DNA from: Vesta saturnalis
Taxonomy: Eukaryota > Arthropoda > Insecta > Coleoptera > Lampyridae
Assembly (NCBI GenBank): GCA_036346205.1
Contig: JARFJB010000002.1
Coordinates: 5,615,001-5,679,000, forward strand
Reading direction: 5' to 3'
DNA length: 64,000 bases
Shown here: positions 59,313-64,000 of the stretch, piece after piece
Layout: every line of letters begins with the position of its first letter
Position numbering within the stretch: position 1 is the stretch's first letter
Translations under genes and position numbers: made by a program
The notes under the pieces: model-generated
Database searches by the model: none
Told to the model about the DNA's origin: nothing
The model's input: the letters and a program-made list of their open reading frames with translations, nothing else

Positions 59313-59396
59313 CTAAAAAATACAATAAAAATAACAACTTAAAACAATATTTTGCACATTATTTAGAACTTCGTTGCTTATATATTTCTTGTAGAC

Positions 59397-59579
59397 ATGA
59401 ATCATTTCGGTCATCAAAACAGTTGTGATGAAAAAAGTGGTATTATTATTTCAAGTCATAAACATCACCTTCTAAGGGTGTTTGGTATGTTTTTAGTTCC
59501 TATGTATTTCATGTGGGTCATTACTTCCAATCCAGAACAACGACCAATCGACATAATGTTATTATTTTTCGAACGATAA
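59397..59579 (+). CDS. possible small membrane protein, 60 codons
   Basis: ATG directly after a strong acceptor-like tract (atatatttcttgtagac). The frame reads MNHFGHQNSCDEKSG.., then a hydrophobic stretch RVFGMFLVPMYFMWVI and a polar end (TSNPEQRPIDIMLLFFER). One likely transmembrane helix (about residues 28-45). It may be the last exon of a small single-pass protein on the strand opposite the preceding gene, or chance; I do not recognise a family. Confidence 0.3.
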   Translation: MNHFGHQNSCDEKSGIIISSHKHHLLRVFGMFLVPMYFMWVITSNPEQRPIDIMLLFFER

Positions 59580-60940
59580 TAACAGTTATTGGTATTTCTA
59601 AATGTTTATTTTTTTGAAAAGGTTTACGGATTTTGAGTTAAACTTTTCTAAAGTGCGCAATTATTAAAAATTTAATATCGATGTAAAACAGACCTTATCA
59701 AAGTAATGTTCAAACGTAAATAAGCTTTTGTCTTCCCTCCCGACATCTAATGAAAAATAATAGATCCCACTGCGGTAGAAACACCCTTACCCTACATTGA
59801 ATGAAACCTATTTACTCTAGTATCATACATATAGTTTAAAACCCTAAATAAGAGCATCGTCCACTTTATTATGTGTAGTATAAAATTTTTACATTGCTAC
59901 CGAATTCAATGCATTTTGTATATTCATTTCGATGCCAAAAAATTACATTTTCATTTTGTTACCTAAATGATTGCAACAAGTTAAATTTGGGTCTAATTTA
60001 TTATCACTTTACATTATAGATATAACTGGGCAACACTACCTCTCATTGCAATATAAATCAGTAGTATTTCATGAATTTGTACTGATGTGATTTAAAAAAT
60101 TCTAAAAAAGGTTATATTATAAATGCTTTTAGTACAAAAGCAGTAGCGCGCGCTAGGGGGGGAGGCTGAAACATGTGTCACCCTCTGGCAGGGGTGACAC
60201 CCGGGATAATGCCTTAAACTTCAATACAATAAAAATTAAAAAAAAATATTTATTAAACAATGCAACACCTCTTGAGTATTGTTTCTAACGCCGGCTATTC
60301 GCAAATCACTAGGAATTAAAATTAGTAAAATTAACGTAATAATCGTTACAGTGACGATTCGTTCACAATTAAAGGACAGTCCCCAAAACGAATATGTTAA
60401 ATAACGATTTAAATACTAGAGCCGCTCAAGTTCAAGTTTTAACGGTTTATACACGCCCACAAGTACTTTAATTCTAATTGTTTGGCGTGAACACAACAAT
60501 TGAAATTTGGCAGTATCTGTATATGTTTGTCGCCTACATTTAAATTTTGTATTCTTTGTATTAAAAGTGTTTAAAGTCTTATAAACTGTATGTTGTGAAA
60601 TTATTATTTGTGAATAAAATAAAATAAAGGGAAACACTTCAAATTATATTGCTTGACTTCATGTTAATACGGTATTTTGAATATTAGTTTAGAAAAACCA
60701 ATTTTCTCGGCCATTACTGGCTATCAAGAAAAACGAATAAGTAAAATAAATTTATTTACTGCAGTAGTATTATACGAGGACAGTTTCATAAGTTAGTGAC
60801 TTTTTGAATTTCCACGCAGTAATTTTAAATGCTTCCGTCAACTGTCGTCTATTAATAGACTACTGTCAAATTTTGAGCAAGCTGCGTCATTTAGTATTTG
60901 TTTGACAGCCATTGAAAGCAGGCAACCCCGTGAATTTTAA
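59580..60940. other. nothing recognised apart from one hairpin
   Basis: Contains a 9-bp-stem hairpin at 60175-60200 (gtgtcaccc/gggtgacac) within a short GC-rich patch after cagtagcgcgcgctag. No exon or element was identified. The stretch 60770-60945 is likely the mariner 5' part. Confidence 0.3.
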
Positions 60941-60945
60941 CGAAA

Positions 60946-61890
60946 ATGGAAAAAGGTGAAAATCGTGTGCTAATTGAGCATTATTTTTTGGGTAAAAAAC
61001 TATCACCGAAACCAGGTAAAGGCTTGATAAATACTATGGGGACTCTGCACCATTCATTTCAATGGTTAAGAAGTGGTTTACTGAGTTCCGTCGTGGTCGT
61101 ACCAGCACTAGTGACGCCGAACGTTCAGGTCACCTAAAAGAGATCATCACGCCAGAAATCGTCGATAAAATCCATGGAATTATATTGGACGATCGGAGAA
61201 TGAAAGTGCGTGAGGTGGCTGAGGCTGTAGGCTTCTCAACTGAGCGGGTACCTCACATTTTACATCAATATCTGGACATGAAAAAGCTATCCGCCTGATA
61301 AGTGCCGCGATTGCTCACACTCGAGCATAAGCGCAACCGTGTGACCACTTCAAAGGAATGTTTGTCGATGTTGAGACCCAATCCTGACCAATTTTTGCGC
61401 CGTTTCGTTACCGTGGTCGAAACATGGATCCATCACAACACACCAAAGACCAAGGAACAATCAAGCTAGTGGGTTTCTCCGGGTAAACAGGCACCAAAGA
61501 ACACCAAGATGGGTTTGTCATCCAACAAGGTCATTGCCACAGTTTTATGAGATGCACGCGGTGCCATTCACATCGATTACCTTGAAAAGGGTAAAACGAT
61601 CACCGGAAAATATTGTTCAGAGCTTTTAGACAGATTCGATATGTATTTGAAGCAGAAAAGACCGCATTTTGTTAAGAGAAAATTGCTGTTTCATCATGAC
61701 AATGCACGCGTACATACGTGTGTAGTCACCATGGCAAAAATCCAAACCTGAATAAATGGTTTGACGGTAAGAGATTTGGGTCGAATGAAGAGGTCATCAC
61801 AGTAACAAACGCGTATTTGGAGGGTCTGGAGAAAACCTGTTATAGACTATACGAACCAGAGAAAAATGTTTTGAAAGTTTTAGGATTTTA
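60946..61890 (+). pseudogene. mariner transposase, internally deleted
   Basis: Starts MEKGENRVLIEHYFLGKKLS. A second frame gives VKKWFTEFRRGRTSTSDAER and VDKIHGIILDDRRMKVREVA EAVGFSTERV (two helix-turn-helix motifs), then RFVTVVETWIHHNTPKTKEQ, IIRGAIHIDYLEKGK-like text, FHHDNARVHTCVVTMAK, and directly NLNKWFDGKRFGSNEEVITV. The V-D-E-T-W catalytic motif reads V-V-E-T-W (Asp lost), the second Asp (H-H-D-N-A) is kept, and the block with Y-S-P-D-L-A-P-x-D is deleted between TMAK and NLNKW. Dead copy. Confidence 0.8.
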
Positions 61891-62259
61891 ACAGGGTAAT
61901 TAAAGCATTAAAATATCATATACAGGCTGATTCACAACTTATGACAAAAATTTAAGGGGTGATAATTTCGGTAATTTTAAGCATAAAAGTTTATATTAAC
62001 ATGTGTCGATTTAAATGAAACTTTGCAAACAAAGATTTTTTGGGCGCTGAATTCAAAAATTATGTTAAAACTTTCAGAAAATTATACAGGGCGATGTGGG
62101 TTTTTTACTTGGCATATAAATTTAATCGTAAATTTTGTATTTATAAAAATAAAACTAAACTGATAATAAGTTTAAAAGAAAGGCTCGTATGCCTTACTTA
62201 AATCTTTTGCAAGAAGTATATTTATAACGCGATCTATTTTGAACGTTTTTTTTTGGATA

Positions 62260-62469
62260 TTTTGGAATTTATCGTTAAATGGGACTAACTTCAATAGGTT
62301 CTTGTCTAAGAAGATTACATTAATTAAAAATTTAAGATATTCTATGTCCCAAGCACAACTAACCAACTTGGCTATTTTAAGTATTGAAAATGAATCTGCA
62401 AGAAACATAGATTCTGATGCGGTAATTCACGATTTTGCAATTCTTAAAGCCAGGAACTCTAAATTATGA
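62260..62469 (+). pseudogene. hAT transposase C-terminal fragment
   Basis: Frame ITLIKNLRYSMSQAQLTNLA then ILSIENESARNIDSDAVIHD FAILKARNSKL and a stop: the hAT dimerisation region (L-I-K-N-x-L-R-x-x-M-S-Q-x-R-L-x-x-L-A-I-L-S-I-E). Only the last 60 or so codons remain. Confidence 0.65.
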
Positions 62470-62536
62470 TAGCGTATGCCAGCTATAAATCGTTTATTGC
62501 ATATAATGTGTGTTTTTGTTTAAATTGTTTTATATT

Positions 62537-62539
<3 letters not shown>

Positions 62540-62573
<34 letters not shown>
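62540..62573. repeat. (TA)n microsatellite
   Basis: About 34 bp, shortly after the hAT fragment. Confidence 0.95.
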
Positions 62574-62575
<2 letters not shown>

Positions 62576-62589
62576 CTTTTCCTTTATAA

Positions 62590-63610
62590 GTATTGAATAA
62601 GACAAAGAAAACAAAATTTAAAATAACAAGGTAAACTGTATGAAGAAAGTGATAAAAATATATTTTTGTGCCTTCGTTCTGTAATAGGGCATATGTAGAC
62701 CGCATATGCGTTCGGAAACTGTGCGTTTCCCGGCAAAAAATAATACTAAATTACAGCCTTATCGCGTTACCGTGTACGTGTACGCATCCATTATGTCCGT
62801 ATTAGTTCTTTATAAACTACAAATTACATCTATAAATTATTACAAAGTCAACAAATTGGTAGGGTACCTACAAAATTCGAGTAATTAATAATTTCGCAAT
62901 TGCATTTTTTAGGTTACATTGGTTACTGTCATTTGTCAGTATTGCCAACTTAATTTCAACAGGTATGAAATTTTAAGAAGTAGAACAATTTTGTTTATTG
63001 ATTTTAATAACAATTGTTGAGGTCGGTACCAAAAATGCTGTGTATCACTTTGCCATAAAATGGATTGCGACTACTCATAAATTTGCAAAGTTTACTCGTA
63101 CTCACAAACACCCATTTTTCGGCCTCGTAATACAAATAACTATTACTTGATGTGAATCATTAAATCACTATCCTAATAATCAATTTAATTTTGCTATTAA
63201 AAGGTAGTGGGGGAGAGGGCCCTAAGATGACGAAGTAGGTAAGATGACGAATAGGCTATAAATCGTACCCTCTCCATATCTTTACGCGGACAATGTACAG
63301 TGGCCGGCGTGTAAGAAGACGAGCCCGCCTATGCGCGAAAGACGACTTTATGATGTTGTTCAAATTCCCGCGTTCGTTTACCTCAGAGGCGTCACATGGT
63401 GCGCTAATGTATATTTTAATAGTATATTAAAAGCAATTCAAAGAACCATATTTATGTAAATACGCAATTTATTATAATTAAAAGCTATACTGCAAGTAAT
63501 ACTATAATTAAATTAATAAAATCAATATGTTATTACATTACACATAATTGATACCTATTACTAAAATAATATTGTCTAAAATGTTTCATTTTCACTGTCA
63601 CTCAAATCAC
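62590..63610. other. nothing recognised; pogo-like end at 63207
   Basis: gtagtgggggagagggccct at 63206-63225, followed by aagatgacgaagtaggtaag atgacgaa, resembles the reverse of the Tigger-type end at 47690-47712 and may be a solo terminus. There is no coding region. Confidence 0.3.
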
Positions 63611-63621
63611 TAAACTGATAA

Positions 63622-64000
63622 TCACTCACTATGTTCACCCATATTTATAACTAACTTCTCAGTTTCTATATCCAATATTTGTTCACTTTCAAGATATTTG
63701 TCTTCTATATTAATTACTTTATTACATCGGCTTTTCCAATCTTCTGTAGTTGTCGTTTCAAATGCTCTGTTGGCCAATTCCATGACATCTTGAACTTGAA
63801 TTCCTTTTTGATGTAACCACTCTAACATTTCGCTTTTCCTACTATTCGACGTTGGTGCAGGATCTAGTAGAACACTGTGGTACGGGGCGTTATCAATAAC
63901 AATGACGCGGTTGTTTGGCAAATTCGGTAGAAGACGTTCTTTGACCCACTTTTCATAATTGGCACCATTCATGTCGTCGTGGTAATCTCCACTTTTTGTG
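63622..64000 (-). pseudogene. DDE_3-type transposase, internally deleted, runs off the window
   Basis: Open frame from the window edge (SGDYHDDMNGANYEKWVKE) through LPNNRVIVIDNAPYHSVLLD (second catalytic Asp) and EMLEWLHQKGIQVQ, then straight to DVMELANRAFETTTTEDWKS and RCNKVINIEDKYLESEQ. The section that normally follows (H-G-x-x-V-L-R-L-P-P-Y-H-P-E-L-N-P-I-E, with the third acidic residue) is missing, yet the frame is kept across the deletion (around G-I-Q-V-Q). Catalysis is impossible; the 5' part lies outside. Confidence 0.65.

Noticed and set aside
62172..62408. 78-codon minus-strand frame
   Set aside because: Antisense of the hAT C-terminal fragment at 62260-62469.

Overview
This is AT-rich animal nuclear DNA, almost certainly from an insect. 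The genes have spliceosomal introns with GT/AG borders. Decayed mobile elements typical of insect genomes are everywhere: Tc1/mariner, pogo/Tigger, hAT, jockey-like and other LINEs, Penelope-like elements and tRNA-type SINEs. Long microsatellites are also present. I see no prokaryotic organisation, CRISPR array, operon or rRNA gene. The order cannot be settled from the sequence alone. Only three host loci are convincing; most of the window is intron or intergenic DNA filled with repeats. Layout: 0.2-7.5 kb holds remnants of one IS630/mariner-like transposase family, the one with a DUF4817-type N-terminus. 8.0-8.9 kb has an inverted pair of very GC-rich minisatellite blocks, abutting a 5'-truncated LINE on the minus strand (8.9-11.0 kb). 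11.07-12.08 kb is the 3' half (4 exons, + strand) of a TUT1/U6-TUTase-like nucleotidyltransferase gene. 12.8-15.4 kb is a jockey-like LINE broken by a tRNA-type SINE with a visible target-site duplication. 15.5-17.1 kb is a Tigger-like fossil, and 19.7-21.5 kb a hAT fossil. 24.4-48.3 kb (minus strand) is one gene spread over nine exons: a cyclic-nucleotide-gated/HCN-superfamily channel. When all nine exons are spliced at consensus borders they give one uninterrupted 571-codon frame with S1-S6, C-linker and cyclic-nucleotide-binding domain. Its introns contain microsatellites of up to about 0.9 kb, a fold-back repeat, LINE, Tigger, hAT, Tc1, SINE and Penelope fragments. 49.1-51.5 kb holds two copies of one LINE 3' end in inverted orientation, with a Penelope fragment between them and a roughly 80-bp-arm palindrome beside them. 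52.4-58.4 kb is a nest of DD41D transposons with terminal inverted repeats of about 340 bp. 58.68-59.31 kb (minus) is the two-exon 3' end of a host gene I do not recognise. 60.9-61.9 kb is a dead mariner, 62.2-62.5 kb a hAT C-terminus, and 63.6-64.0 kb an internally deleted DDE transposase running off the window edge. The most interesting items are the channel, whose selectivity filter reads G-H-G where HCN channels have G-Y-G, and the DD41D transposon family, which shows the same D-x41-D spacing in three separate copies and a clean spliceosomal intron in one of them. Gene models were built by hand from splice sites and reading phase; no alignment or search was run.
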